A DNA stretch of 64,000 nt, from positions 62,001 to 126,000 of the forward strand of contig NZ_JAQPPK010000004.1 in assembly GCF_029952445.1 (NCBI RefSeq), in the 5' to 3' direction. The translations under genes were made by a program, and so were the position numbers. Position 1 is the first letter of the stretch. Every line of letters begins with the position of its first letter. This DNA is from Paenarthrobacter nitroguajacolicus (GTDB lineage: Bacteria; Actinomycetota; Actinomycetes; Actinomycetales; Micrococcaceae). The notes beneath the pieces were generated by a model, which did not search any database, was not told where the DNA came from, and saw only the letters and a program-made list of their open reading frames with translations. Positions 41,845 through 51,007 of this stretch are shown here, piece by piece.

Positions 41845-42755
41845 TTGACGCTCCCTGCGGTAAGGCCGGACTTCCAAAAACGCTGCAGGAGGATGAAGGC
41901 GACGAGCAGCGGGATGACGGAAAGCAGCGAGCCGGTGATGACCATGGGGGTGAATTCCGGTTGCGGGACCGAGTAGCCCTGCCAGATGGAGATGCCGACG
42001 CTGACCGGGAGCAGCTTTTGGTCCTGCAACATCACCAGCGGGAGCATGAAGTTGTTCCAGACGCCGACGAACTGGAAAAGGGCGATGGTGACGTAGCCGG
42101 GCATCATCATGGGAAGCCCCAAGGAGAAGAAGGATCGGATGGGACCGGCTCCATCCATGCGCGCCGCTTCCAAGGTCTCCCCCGGAACGTAGGACTCCGA
42201 GTACACGCGGGCGAGATAGACACCAAAGGGATTGCACAGTACAGGGATGATGATGGCCCAGATGGTGTTGGTGATCCCGAAGACGGAGGCCAACAGGTAC
42301 ATCGGGAGCACGGTGGCGGTGTTGGGAATGAGGACGCCCACCAGGACGAAGCCGAACAGGGAGTTCTTGCCGCGAAACTGGAACTTGTCGAAGGCGTAGC
42401 CGGCCATGACTGAGATGAGCCCACCGAACACTGCCCCGCATCCTGCGTAGAGGATGGAATTTCCAAGCCATCGGAAGAACACGCCGTTGTCCTGCGAGGC
42501 CACTGCGGCGATGTTGTCGAACAGGGAGAATTTACCCAAGGCGTACGCGCTGGTTCCGTAGAGGTCTGCCGCATTCTTGGTGGACGCGAAGACCAGCCAC
42601 AGTACCGGCACCACCATGTAGGCGGATCCCAGGATCAGGAGCCCGTTGACGGTGAGCTTGCTGGCGAAGCTGCCGGCCGCCGTCGTGCTTTTCATGCTGC
42701 TGCGGGGCGGGGGCGGAGTGGTAGCGCCCCGGTGTCGGGTGAGGGTGGTGGTCAT
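41841..42755 (-). CDS. Carbohydrate ABC transporter permease, MalG type
   Basis: The ATG at 42755 overlaps the upstream permease stop by four bases, giving 304 residues. There are six membrane helices. The EAA-type loop reads LEAARMDGAGPIRSFFSLGL, the contact to the shared ATPase. CUT1 systems take up oligosaccharides; no ATPase is encoded nearby, so a general MsiK-type ATPase elsewhere probably powers it. Third gene of the operon that starts with the binding protein at 45047. Confidence 0.93.
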   Translation of the reverse strand: MTTTLTRHRGATTPPPPRSSMKSTTAAGSFASKLTVNGLLILGSAYMVVPVLWLVFASTKNAADLYGTSAYALGKFSLFDNIAAVASQDNGVFFRWLGNSILYAGCGAVFGGLISVMAGYAFDKFQFRGKNSLFGFVLVGVLIPNTATVLPMYLLASVFGITNTIWAIIIPVLCNPFGVYLARVYSESYVPGETLEAARMDGAGPIRSFFSLGLPMMMPGYVTIALFQFVGVWNNFMLPLVMLQDQKLLPVSVGISIWQGYSVPQPEFTPMVITGSLLSVIPLLVAFILLQRFWKSGLTAGSVK

Positions 42756-43678
42756 GACTTGTTCATCCTCGAGCTGATGCGGGTGACGGCCAGGGAAAGA
42801 ATCGCGGCGAGGCCGGCGATGATGATGGAAGCTGCTGCGGCCTGGTTGAGGTTGTGCCGGATGAAAGCGGCGTCGTAAGCCCAGAGGTTTGGAACCCACG
42901 TGCTGGTTACCGAAGCCGTCGCCTTCGAGATGATGGAGGGCTCGGTGAACAACTGCAGCGTGCCGATGATGGTGAAGAGCATGATGACGCTCAAGGCAGG
43001 CAGGATCAGCGGGAACTTGATGCTGAAGGCTGCGCGGATCTCGCCGGCGCCATCAACACGGGCGGCTTCCAGGATTTCCCGGGGCACTGCCTGGAGTGCG
43101 GTGAACAGGATGATCACGTTATAGCCCGTCCACTCCCACACGCCGATGTTCACGATGGACGGCAGCACCAGATGGGCATCAAGGAAGTTGAGTTGGATTC
43201 CACCACCCTGGAGCACCTGGACCAGAGGGCTGATGCCCGGTGTGTACAGGTACGCCCAGATGAGTGCCGCGATGACACCGGGAACAGCGTGGGGGAGGAA
43301 CACCAGAAGCTGGAACAGCTTGCGTGCCCGGGCAACGCCCGCATCCAGAAGCAAAGAGAACACCACGGCGCCGCCCACCATGCAGGGGATATAGATCAGG
43401 CAGTACAGGGCGAGCCTGCCGATGCCTTCCATGAAGGTCTCCGACTGGAACACCTGCAGGTAGTTCTCCAGGCCAACAAAAACTGTCTTGGGTTCGCTGA
43501 ACCCGAGGCCGGACTTCTGCTGGGCATGGAGGCTCAGCACCAGCGAATAGATCACCGGGGCGATCATGGCGAGTGCGAAGACTGCAAAGAACGGAACCAG
43601 GAACAATGCGGCAGTGGGCCCGCCGGTTCCTGCCAGTGCGCGGCCTCGGCGGCGCGTAGTGGGGGCCAATGTGGCCAT
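42752..43678 (-). CDS. Carbohydrate ABC transporter permease, MalF type
   Basis: I chose the ATG at 43678 after the site GAGGAG, giving 308 residues (MATLAPTTRRRGRALAG). Six helices, with the EAA loop ILEAARVDGAGEIRAAFSIK near residue 215. It pairs with the MalG-type permease with a four-base overlap. A perfect 15-bp hairpin separates it from the binding-protein gene upstream, so it may be expressed at a lower level. Confidence 0.93.
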   Translation of the reverse strand: MATLAPTTRRRGRALAGTGGPTAALFLVPFFAVFALAMIAPVIYSLVLSLHAQQKSGLGFSEPKTVFVGLENYLQVFQSETFMEGIGRLALYCLIYIPCMVGGAVVFSLLLDAGVARARKLFQLLVFLPHAVPGVIAALIWAYLYTPGISPLVQVLQGGGIQLNFLDAHLVLPSIVNIGVWEWTGYNVIILFTALQAVPREILEAARVDGAGEIRAAFSIKFPLILPALSVIMLFTIIGTLQLFTEPSIISKATASVTSTWVPNLWAYDAAFIRHNLNQAAAASIIIAGLAAILSLAVTRISSRMNKS

Positions 43679-43693
43679 GGGATTCTCCTCGCT

Positions 43694-43725
43694 GCTTGGG
43701 GGTCCCTGTGCAGGGACCCCCAAGC
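43694..43725. promoter_or_regulatory. Perfect intercistronic hairpin between binding-protein and permease genes
   Basis: Arms 43694-43708 and 43711-43725 are perfect 15-bp reverse complements with a 2-nt spacer. It lies eight bases after the binding-protein stop and 15 before the permease start (minus strand). Such stems stabilise the binding-protein mRNA in sugar ABC operons. There is no T run, so full termination is unlikely. Confidence 0.7.
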
Positions 43726-43733
43726 TGATGTGG

Positions 43734-45047
43734 CTACTCAGTGACGGACAAGCCGGATTGCTTCAACCCGGCGACGGTTGCGTGCTGCGCCGTATCCACG
43801 GCTTCACGGATGGTGCCGCCAGTGGTCAACTTCCCGTAGGCGTCCTTGAGCGCGGTGTTGGTGGAGTCCCAGTTGGGTCCCCACTGCCAGCCGGGGGTGA
43901 TGGTGCCGTAGGCCTTGCTGAACACGCCATAGATGTCGTTGCCGAAGTAACTGGCGTCGTAGGCCTGCTGCGCCACGGGGGTCAGTCCGGGGAAGGCAAG
44001 GAAGGCTGAACCTGTGTTGCCGCGCGCCTTGATGGCTTCCGGATTGGTGGTGAGGAACTCGACGAACTTCGCTGCAGCGGCAGGGTTCTTGCTGCTCTTG
44101 GTCACGTTGAAGCTGGAGCCGCCATAGAAGGCGCCGGCGTCCGAACCCCAATTGGGGAGCTCCGCAGCGATCCATTGGCCCTTCTGGCCGCTGGCTTCGG
44201 TGCGCTTCTGAATGCCCGTGGCGCTCCAGTTCGCGCCGACCACGCCAACAACCGTGCCGTTGGCCAGGTCCAGGCTCCACTCATCGCTGTAGGCCTGGCT
44301 GACCTTGACGATCTTTTCGTCGATCAGCTTCTGCCAGTACGTGGCGACCTTTTGGGTAGCGGCGTCGTTGACGCCCACCTTCCAGCTATCACCCTCCGTG
44401 CCGAACCACTTGGCGCCGGCCTGCCATGCAAGGCCGGCGCTCGCAGCTACCTCGTTCGGATTGAAGCTCGCGAGGTAGGCTCCAGGTTGTGCGGCCTGAA
44501 GCTTCTTGCCGGCTTCTTCGAACTCGTCCCAGGTCTTGGGGACGTCGACGCCGGCCTTGGCCAGCATGTCTTTGCGGTACCACATGACCATAGGGGCTGC
44601 GTCATACGGGAGGCCGAACGTGTTATCGCCGAACTGGACCAGGGCCTTGGTTTCGTCCGTGAGTTTGTCCACCGAGGCGGGCTTGTCGATCAGGCCATCC
44701 AAGGGAACTACCTGTCCATTGCTGACGAATTGGGGCAGCTGCGGGTACTCGATGGTGGAGACGTCGGGACCGTTGCCTGCCGTGATGGCCGTGGACAGTT
44801 TGGCGTATCCGCCGTTGGCTCCGTTCGGGATGGTCTCGAACGTAACCTTGATCTTGTCCTGGCTGGCGTTGAAGGCAGCGGCAACCTTGTCCATTCCGGC
44901 CAGCGACGACCAGAAGGTAATGGAGCCGCTGGGGTCCTCGGTCGGTGTAGGAGCCGACGCCGGGTTGGGGCCCGTGCCGCAGGCAGCGAGCAGGAGCGTG
45001 CTGGCGGCAAGACCGGCCACTCCTGCGAAGAGTTGGCGACGCTTCAT
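43734..45047 (-). CDS. ABC transporter solute-binding lipoprotein (family 1)
   Basis: The ATG at 45047 gives 437 residues. The lipobox is LLAAC (Cys23), followed by a Pro/Thr linker. The mature protein starts GSITFWSSLAGMDKVAAAFN and later shows GPDVSTIEYPQLPQFV and GLPYDAAPMVMWYRKDMLAK, the hallmarks of CUT1 oligosaccharide-binding proteins. It is the first gene of module A's transport operon. Operator-like sequences lie in its promoter (45129-45166). Confidence 0.93.
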   Translation of the reverse strand: MKRRQLFAGVAGLAASTLLLAACGTGPNPASAPTPTEDPSGSITFWSSLAGMDKVAAAFNASQDKIKVTFETIPNGANGGYAKLSTAITAGNGPDVSTIEYPQLPQFVSNGQVVPLDGLIDKPASVDKLTDETKALVQFGDNTFGLPYDAAPMVMWYRKDMLAKAGVDVPKTWDEFEEAGKKLQAAQPGAYLASFNPNEVAASAGLAWQAGAKWFGTEGDSWKVGVNDAATQKVATYWQKLIDEKIVKVSQAYSDEWSLDLANGTVVGVVGANWSATGIQKRTEASGQKGQWIAAELPNWGSDAGAFYGGSSFNVTKSSKNPAAAAKFVEFLTTNPEAIKARGNTGSAFLAFPGLTPVAQQAYDASYFGNDIYGVFSKAYGTITPGWQWGPNWDSTNTALKDAYGKLTTGGTIREAVDTAQHATVAGLKQSGLSVTE

Positions 45048-45128
45048 GGTGTTCTCCTTTGAAACTTGCGATGCGAGGGGGGAGATCTGTGGTTTGGGCC
45101 ACATGTCAGTGAATCCATGAAAGCTGCT

Positions 45129-45166
45129 GTTTCGAACATCTTCAACATTTCAAACATTTTCAAACA
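45129..45166. promoter_or_regulatory. AAC/TTC-rich operator-like region of module A
   Basis: It contains TTTCGAACATCTTCAACATT and CAAACATTTTCAAACA, near-repeats of GAACATTTTCAAAC. The same word occurs at 62767-62784, before the second beta-propeller gene, and a half copy GTTTGAACATT at 47377-47388, before the DeoR/LacI-type regulator. A further palindrome with arms TTCTGTT/AACAGAA is at 45226-45245. Confidence 0.55.
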
Positions 45167-45327
45167 CGCATGCACGGCCAAAAGGGTGCATCAACGCCTT
45201 GGTGTTGCGAAGCACTCTCGGAAATCTTCTGTTTGAACGAACAGAATTGCTGGACGGTGTTTATTTGGGGCTGCTAGAACTTTCGGACACGTTCCCAACC
45301 CAAACCATCCACGAAACGGGGATCTCC

Positions 45328-47349
45328 ATGGAGACAACCAACATCAGCAGGCGGCTCGTCCTGCAGGCCGGCGGGGCAGCGTCGCTCGCCGCCGTCCTCG
45401 GCCTCGCAGCCGGCCAACCGGCGTCGGCCACCGCCCAAGCCGACCCCAAGCCCAACGGGACGAATGTCCTGGATCTGGGTCCCGCCGTCGTACAGTTCTC
45501 GCTGATGAGCGGGCTGTTGGTGGGCGACACGCTGTACATCGGTTCGCGCAACCTTGATCCGGTCCGCATCATCGCGTTCCACGTACCCAGCGGGAAGGTC
45601 ACCGGCCAGACCGAACTCAGCAATGGGCATTCCATCCAGACACTTGCTGCCGATGCGTCGGGTCGATACTTGTACGCGGGCGTTCTGCAGAAGGATGTCG
45701 GGACCAAGCCAAACCTGTTCCGCTGGGACCTGTCCGCCCCCGGTACCGCCGCGAAGGCGCTGGGTTATATCGGGGACCGGGACGTTCGGGATATCAGCGT
45801 TGCCCCTAATGGCCGTGTCTATGCGGTGGGCGGTGGCAGCCCCACGGCGCCGGCGCTCTGGGAATACGACCCCGCGACGGAGAAGATCGTCAGCCTGGGA
45901 ATTCCTGATTCCGGCGCGACGCTGGCGCGGGCCGTGGCGGCTACGGACGCCACCATCTTCTTCGGCGCAGGCAGCACGCTCAACGGTGGCAGCGGCGCGA
46001 GCCGGGCATGTCTGTTCGCCTACGACCACGCTGCAAAGTCGTTTAAAAACGTCACGCCGGCCGAGATGCTGGTGGATCCCAGCATCCGGGACCTCGGCAT
46101 CGTGGGTGACAAGCTCCTGGTGAGCTCGGCAGGTTCGGTACAGAACTCCAAAGTGGCGGCACTCAGCGTGGCCACCCCGGCGTCCTACTCGCTGGTTACA
46201 TCCGAGGGCAAGACGGCCAAGAACTTCGCCGCTATGGGCGATAAGGTCTATTTCGCCAACGAGACCGGGGTGCTGGCGTACAGCCCAACCGCCAATACGG
46301 TCTCGGCGATGCCGTATCAAGGACCGTCTTTAGGTGAAATCTGGGGTGTCGACGCCCGCGACGGCAAACTGCTGGTGACCTCGGGCTACGGCTTTGTTGC
46401 CGAGATCGACGCCGTCTCCGGTGCCACGAGAACAACCGACCTCGGCGAGGCGGGTGCGCCGTCGGATCCGCAAGCGGTCATGGGCATCGCGGCCGGCGCC
46501 GGTTACGTTTACGTGGGCGGCAACGGCGTGATTTCCCGACGCTCCCTAAGCACTGGTGAGGTGACCAACCTGACCGCCCCGGGTGAAGCCAAGGACGCCG
46601 TGGTGGTAAACGGCGCCCTGTACACGGGCCAGTACAGCGGCCAAGGCATCTGGAGCTACGATCCCCGCAGTGGTAAGCCGATCGCGCAGGTGGCGGACTT
46701 CCCCAAGGAACAGAACCGGCCGCTGGACGTCTGCTGGGACGACGCGAACAAGCTGGTGCTCGTGGCAGCGCAGGCAGACACCGAGGGCGGCGGATCGCTG
46801 TGGACCTACGATCCCCAAAACTGCAAGAAGGGCTTCTTCGTCAACCCAATCGACAAGGTCCAGTTGCTCCGGGCAGTGGCTACGCGTGACGGCGTGGCCT
46901 ACTTGGGCGGTGGCAACCCCGGGCTCGACGGCCTGGGGACCGTGGTGGCGTTCGACCCGGTTGCCGGAAAGGAACTGTGGCGGCTGGACGCGGGTGCGGG
47001 CGCAGGTATTTCTGCCCTCGCAGTGCAGGGCAGGTACCTTTACGGCGTGACCCGCAAGGGCGGACTCTTTGTCCTGGACCTGCCCAAGCGCGCCGTGGTT
47101 CACCGCTCGGACATCAGCTCCGTCAGCTACGGATTCGCTGCCCTGGTGACCAACCGTGGCGTGGTTTATGGCGCCTCCAACACGCACGTGTTCCGTTTCG
47201 ATCCCAAGACTTTCGCGGTGGCTACGGTCGTGGCGGATATCGACGGCGGCTGGTACAGCGGGGCGCATATCAACAACGACGAGGACGGTAACCTGTACAC
47301 GATGCGCGGCCGGAACCTGGTGCGGATCGACGACCACCCACGGAAGTAA
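45328..47349 (+). CDS. Tat-exported beta-propeller protein (module A)
   Basis: The ATG at 45328 gives 673 residues. The N-terminus has a Tat motif (ISRRLVLQAGG), a hydrophobic stretch and an Ala-rich cleavage zone. The mature protein is made of repeated four-strand units, such as NVLDLGPAVVQFSLMSGLLV then VYIGSRN-like, RYLYAGVL, and LWEYDPATEKIVSLG, as in a six- to eight-bladed PQQ/YVTN-like propeller. It is a paralog of the protein at 60632-62647. It may bind or cleave an extracellular polysaccharide for the adjacent transporter. No enzymatic motif is certain. Confidence 0.8.
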   Translation: METTNISRRLVLQAGGAASLAAVLGLAAGQPASATAQADPKPNGTNVLDLGPAVVQFSLMSGLLVGDTLYIGSRNLDPVRIIAFHVPSGKVTGQTELSNGHSIQTLAADASGRYLYAGVLQKDVGTKPNLFRWDLSAPGTAAKALGYIGDRDVRDISVAPNGRVYAVGGGSPTAPALWEYDPATEKIVSLGIPDSGATLARAVAATDATIFFGAGSTLNGGSGASRACLFAYDHAAKSFKNVTPAEMLVDPSIRDLGIVGDKLLVSSAGSVQNSKVAALSVATPASYSLVTSEGKTAKNFAAMGDKVYFANETGVLAYSPTANTVSAMPYQGPSLGEIWGVDARDGKLLVTSGYGFVAEIDAVSGATRTTDLGEAGAPSDPQAVMGIAAGAGYVYVGGNGVISRRSLSTGEVTNLTAPGEAKDAVVVNGALYTGQYSGQGIWSYDPRSGKPIAQVADFPKEQNRPLDVCWDDANKLVLVAAQADTEGGGSLWTYDPQNCKKGFFVNPIDKVQLLRAVATRDGVAYLGGGNPGLDGLGTVVAFDPVAGKELWRLDAGAGAGISALAVQGRYLYGVTRKGGLFVLDLPKRAVVHRSDISSVSYGFAALVTNRGVVYGASNTHVFRFDPKTFAVATVVADIDGGWYSGAHINNDEDGNLYTMRGRNLVRIDDHPRK

Positions 47350-47408
47350 CGCGGTTATCATTCGCTCACTTATGCTTGTTTGAACATTGGGATTCCGGAA
47401 GGGGCGGC

Positions 47409-48479
47409 ATGCTCAGCGGGGAACGCCACGAGAAGATCCTGCGTGAACTGGAGTTGCGCGGCACACTGACCGTGAACGATTTCGCCGCGAAAACCGGCCT
47501 TTCCACCATGACAATCCGCCGGGACCTGACGCAACTGGCCGGCCAAGGCCTCCTGCGCCGGGTCCACGGCGGGGCCGTCAGGAATACCTCCGAGCGGCCC
47601 GGCGACGCTGAATACCGGCGGTCCCGGCAACCCCTGGCGACGCTCGGCTTGATCGTCCCCACCACCGGCTATTACTTCCCCGAAGTTATCCGTGGTGCCG
47701 AGGCTGCTGCCCGGTCCCTGAACGCCCGGCTCATCCTTGGCGTCAGCAATTACTCCGTTGAGGACGAGCACCGCCAACTCCAACGCATGGTGGCAAACTC
47801 AGTGGACGGAATCCTCTTGGCCACAGCGGGGCCGCTGGAACCGGGTGCGCCAACATTCGAGCTTTTGGCCGGATTGAAGATCCCCGTGGTCCTGGTTGAA
47901 CGGTCCAGCCGGGCTTTCGAATCGGTCATGTCGGATCACAGCTACGGAGCCGAACTGGCGATTGAACATTTGGCGGCACAAGGTCATCGCAGGATCGGAT
48001 TGGCCATAGCCAGGAGTGCCACTGCTCCGTGGCTTCGCGAAAGCCATGCCCGGATGGTGTCGAAACTGGGGTTGGAAGGCGACGCGCCCATCCTCGAGTA
48101 CGAGCGCCTTGGCCCGGGCTTGAGCAACAACCAGGCCGAGATGACGCAGTTCCTCGATGACTGCCGTCGCACTGGGACCACCGCGGCGCTGGTGCTTCCG
48201 GACGAGGAAGCCATCACACTGATCCATGTTGCGGAGGACGCAGGACTGGACGTTCCGCACGACTTCGCAATCGTGGCTTACGACGACGAGGTGGCGGACC
48301 TCGCTGCTGTGCCTCTTACCGCGATCGCGCCACCCAAGCGGGACGTGGGGCATGCCGCGGTGACTATGTGCATGGAGCGCCTGGCCGGCAAGCAGGGGGC
48401 TTCACTCACGCCTGCCCTGCGCCGCGTGAACCTGGCCCCGAAATTGATTGTCAGGGAATCGTCTGCGGCAGAGGACTAG
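47409..48479 (+). CDS. Hybrid regulator: DeoR-type HTH with LacI-type ligand domain
   Basis: The ATG at 47409, with GGAAGGGG upstream, gives 356 residues. Residues 1-60 form a DeoR helix-turn-helix (LSGERHEKILRELELRGTLT, then LSTMTIRRDLTQLAGQGLLR and RVHGGAV). From about residue 75 the protein is a periplasmic-binding-type LacI sensor (LGLIVPTTGYYFPEVIRGAE). DeoR HTHs usually join a DeoRC sugar-phosphate domain, so this hybrid is uncommon. Its target is likely the motif at 45129, 47377 and 62767. Confidence 0.87.
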   Translation: MLSGERHEKILRELELRGTLTVNDFAAKTGLSTMTIRRDLTQLAGQGLLRRVHGGAVRNTSERPGDAEYRRSRQPLATLGLIVPTTGYYFPEVIRGAEAAARSLNARLILGVSNYSVEDEHRQLQRMVANSVDGILLATAGPLEPGAPTFELLAGLKIPVVLVERSSRAFESVMSDHSYGAELAIEHLAAQGHRRIGLAIARSATAPWLRESHARMVSKLGLEGDAPILEYERLGPGLSNNQAEMTQFLDDCRRTGTTAALVLPDEEAITLIHVAEDAGLDVPHDFAIVAYDDEVADLAAVPLTAIAPPKRDVGHAAVTMCMERLAGKQGASLTPALRRVNLAPKLIVRESSAAED

Positions 48480-48533
48480 GACTTTGGCTTAGAGAGAAGA
48501 ACTACCCAATCAATGCTGACACTATTGCTCTCT

Positions 48534-48583
48534 CGAGAAAGCTTTAGCGTATTGACACAAATACCGCCACGAGAAAGCATTAG
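48534..48583. promoter_or_regulatory. Direct repeat upstream of the AbiE-like pair
   Basis: CGAGAAAGCTTTAG (48534-48547) and CGAGAAAGCATTAG (48570-48583) are 36 bp apart, the second ending four bases before the HTH gene. They are a candidate autoregulatory operator. Confidence 0.5.
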
Positions 48584-48586
48584 AGC

Positions 48587-49276
48587 ATGGAAGGAATCAA
48601 AGGACTCTCAACGGCAGAAGTCGCGGAACGTCTTGGAATAACTCAGGTATCCGTGCGCCAGCTCGTGGAATCGGGCCAGCTCATTGCCACAGGGCGAGTG
48701 GGCCGGTCCATCCTCGTTGACACGGCCTCCGTTGAGCGGCTGTCCTCGGTCGGCACCCGTCGAGGCAGGGCGTGGACAGTCAAGACAGCTTGGGCGGCGC
48801 TCGCATTGTTGTCCGGGCAGAACCCCGCGTGGATCTCATCGTCGGAGAAATCCCGGCTCAAAAGCAGACTGCGGCATCTCGATGCAGCCGCTGTCTGCAC
48901 CCTCGCCAGGCATAAGGATCGCACTTTTCGGTACAGAGCTACACAGGAAGCTCTGGATCGCCTCAGCCATTACCTGATCCCCAGTGGGGCCGCCGCCATG
49001 CGTGACGAATCCACTGCCGAAACGTTCGGCATGGCTGGCGGCAGCGGCATCGCCGAAGGTTATGTCATGACCGGGGACGCCCAGGAGCTGGCTGATTCAT
49101 TGGGCCTTGTCGGGGACCCGACCGGTAATGTCATCATCCATGAGGTCGAACTGGCAGAGCCGTTCGCCGAAGGCCGAGCACCTGTCGCCGCCGTCGCAGT
49201 GGACCTGATGGGGTCATTGGCCACCCGGGAACGCAGCGCCGGCAAGCGCATCATTGAGAAGCTGCTTCATGCCTGA
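48587..49276 (+). CDS. HTH-domain protein, putative AbiEi-like antitoxin partner
   Basis: A 229-residue protein. The N-terminus is an excisionase/MerR-like helix-turn-helix (LSTAEVAERLGITQVSVRQL, then VESGQLIATGRVGRSILVD). The rest is helical, with a C-terminal region LVGDPTGNVIIHEVEL resembling that of AbiEi-type proteins. Its stop overlaps the start of the nucleotidyltransferase gene (ATG at 49269), as in two-gene toxin-antitoxin systems. Two direct repeats lie just upstream. The antitoxin role is inferred from context. Confidence 0.65.
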   Translation: MEGIKGLSTAEVAERLGITQVSVRQLVESGQLIATGRVGRSILVDTASVERLSSVGTRRGRAWTVKTAWAALALLSGQNPAWISSSEKSRLKSRLRHLDAAAVCTLARHKDRTFRYRATQEALDRLSHYLIPSGAAAMRDESTAETFGMAGGSGIAEGYVMTGDAQELADSLGLVGDPTGNVIIHEVELAEPFAEGRAPVAAVAVDLMGSLATRERSAGKRIIEKLLHA

Positions 49277-50086
49277 GCGTAACCTGGCCGCGATGGCCGC
49301 GGCCAATGAACGGGAAATTTGGGACGTCTCCGTACTGCCGGGAGGCGGGGGCCGCGCCGTGGCCGCAGTGTGTCGAGCTGGCCAGGGCGCTCCCCTCCAC
49401 TCAGTGGACGCTCGTGGGCGGCCTCATGGTCCAGCTGCACTCCGCCGTCGCCGGCCTGTCCGTCACCCGGCCAACCGCCGATGTAGACATCGTGCTGCAC
49501 ATCGAGACCGGCGCGGCCACTACGTCGTCCGTATCTGCAGTGCTCACCGGGCTGGGCTACACCCTACAGAAATCCATCGATCATGACGCTCCCGCGCACC
49601 GGTTCGTCCGCGGCAAGCAGCAGATCGACGTCATGATCGCCGACCATCTGCCGGAGTCAAAGGTTCCCAGCATCGGTGGCCGCAAGCCCTTCCAAGTCTC
49701 CGGCGGCACGCAGGCGCTCAAACGGACGGTTAACTGCCGACTTGTGGGCGGCGACGGCAAGCCTGTCCTCATCAGCATCCCCAACGCGCTTGGTGCCTTG
49801 GTCTTGAAGGGTGCGGCCTACCGGGAGGACTCCCGCGACCGGGACCGGCACCTCGACGACGCCGTGGTCCTGTGCGCCACCATCAAGACGCCACTTGCCA
49901 CCGCCAAAGAGATGGGCGGCAGCGACCGGCCGCATACTGACAATTCAGAGGGTGCTTGAGAATCCGGGCCACCGTTCCTGGCAACTCCTTGATGAAGCTG
50001 ATCGGGCAACTGCGATGGATGCACTACGCATCCTGGCCAGCAACCCGCAGCAGCTCCTGCCGGTGAACAGGCTCAAAGAGGGGTAG
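49269..50086 (+). pseudogene. AbiEii-like nucleotidyltransferase, two frameshifts
   Basis: The ATG at 49269 starts MPERNLAAMAAANEREIWDV in frame with the overlap to the HTH gene, but that frame is lost near 49345-49365. The next frame carries ARALPSTQWTLVGGLMVQLH and RPTADVDIVLHIETG, the nucleotidyltransferase GG...DxD core, until about 49925. A third frame then reads LTIQRVLENPGHRSWQLLDE to the stop at 50086. Both changes equal one extra base (or two lost). An alternative start at 49306 would give the middle part alone, 217 residues. Confidence 0.65.
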
Positions 50087-50130
50087 CAGGAGGAGCCGCG
50101 CGATAACTGTGCCATCGAATTGGTGGCCTG

Positions 50131-50952
50131 TCAGCGCTGGGCTTGCAGTGCTGCGTCGAAAACCGGGGCGTCCACCCGACCACGGATGAAGAACAACGAC
50201 CCGAGCCCCACCACGATCACCACTATGTTTCCGAGCCCGGCAATCGCGGCAAGTGGGCCTTCGGCGGCGTGTGCCGTTTGCAGGAAGATGCTGGGATCCG
50301 TGCTGGCGTGCAGCAGGATGGGCACGATCAACGAGCCGGACAGCCGCAAAGCCAGATACATGCAGATGCCAAACGCGAACGTGTAGAGCAACTGGAAGAG
50401 CGTCACGAACAATGACTGTCCGGAGAGCAGGTTGCCCGCGTGCAATCCCGCGAAGATGCCACCCGAAATAACAGCAACAACGATCTCCCGGTACCGCGCT
50501 TTGCGCAGCATGTTGATGACGAAGCCGCGGGTCAGCGTCTCTTCGGCGAAGCCCACAAAGAGTCCGGCAAGCAGCCAAGTGGCCACAACATCCAGACCAA
50601 CGGAGTTGTAGTCGATGGTGGCCATGCGGAGGATATTGAACGCCAGTACGGCAATGACCGCAATCCACATCCAACCACGCCCATGGATGGGCTGCCGGGC
50701 AAAGAGCCCGCGGAGCCAGCCAACGGACCAGCCGAAAAGGGTCAGCAGGATGCAACCCAGCAGGATCGGGAGCCCGTAGACGGCAAGGATGAAGGCCGCA
50801 CTTTCCTGGTCGCTGATACTCAGGGCAAGGGGCGCGAAGAGCAAGGACCCCAGCTCATACAGGATGAAGTAGACGGCGGCGAGCAGCACGGCCCGCCACC
50901 AGCCGCCCTTCTCCCAAAAAGACTTCCAACGTGACTGGCCTGTTTGCCCCAT
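50131..50952 (-). CDS. CPBP-family intramembrane metalloprotease
   Basis: The ATG at 50952 (MGQTGQSRWKSFWEKGGWWR) gives 273 residues with seven or eight membrane helices. The active-site motifs are GFAEETLTRGFVIN (EExxxR) and IFAGLHAGNL (HxxxN) with a later HAS in LLHAST. These glutamic proteases cut membrane peptides in bacteriocin immunity and other processes. It is adjacent to nagB with a 55-bp gap on the same strand, but it looks unrelated to module B functions. Confidence 0.87.
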   Translation of the reverse strand: MGQTGQSRWKSFWEKGGWWRAVLLAAVYFILYELGSLLFAPLALSISDQESAAFILAVYGLPILLGCILLTLFGWSVGWLRGLFARQPIHGRGWMWIAVIAVLAFNILRMATIDYNSVGLDVVATWLLAGLFVGFAEETLTRGFVINMLRKARYREIVVAVISGGIFAGLHAGNLLSGQSLFVTLFQLLYTFAFGICMYLALRLSGSLIVPILLHASTDPSIFLQTAHAAEGPLAAIAGLGNIVVIVVGLGSLFFIRGRVDAPVFDAALQAQR

Positions 50953-51007
50953 TTTGTTGCCCCCTTGTATTCGGTTCCCTCTGCTGGAAACCGGCCCGGT
51001 TTCCAAA

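Noticed and set aside
42854..43744. Long plus-strand reading frame opposite the MalF-type permease
   Set aside because: The permease is certain (EAA loop, overlaps); this frame is Asp/Glu/His-rich antisense noise.
49306..49959. Programmed frameshift in the AbiEii-like gene
   Set aside because: Two shifts at unrelated sequences, without a clear slippery heptamer, fit decay or sequence error better.
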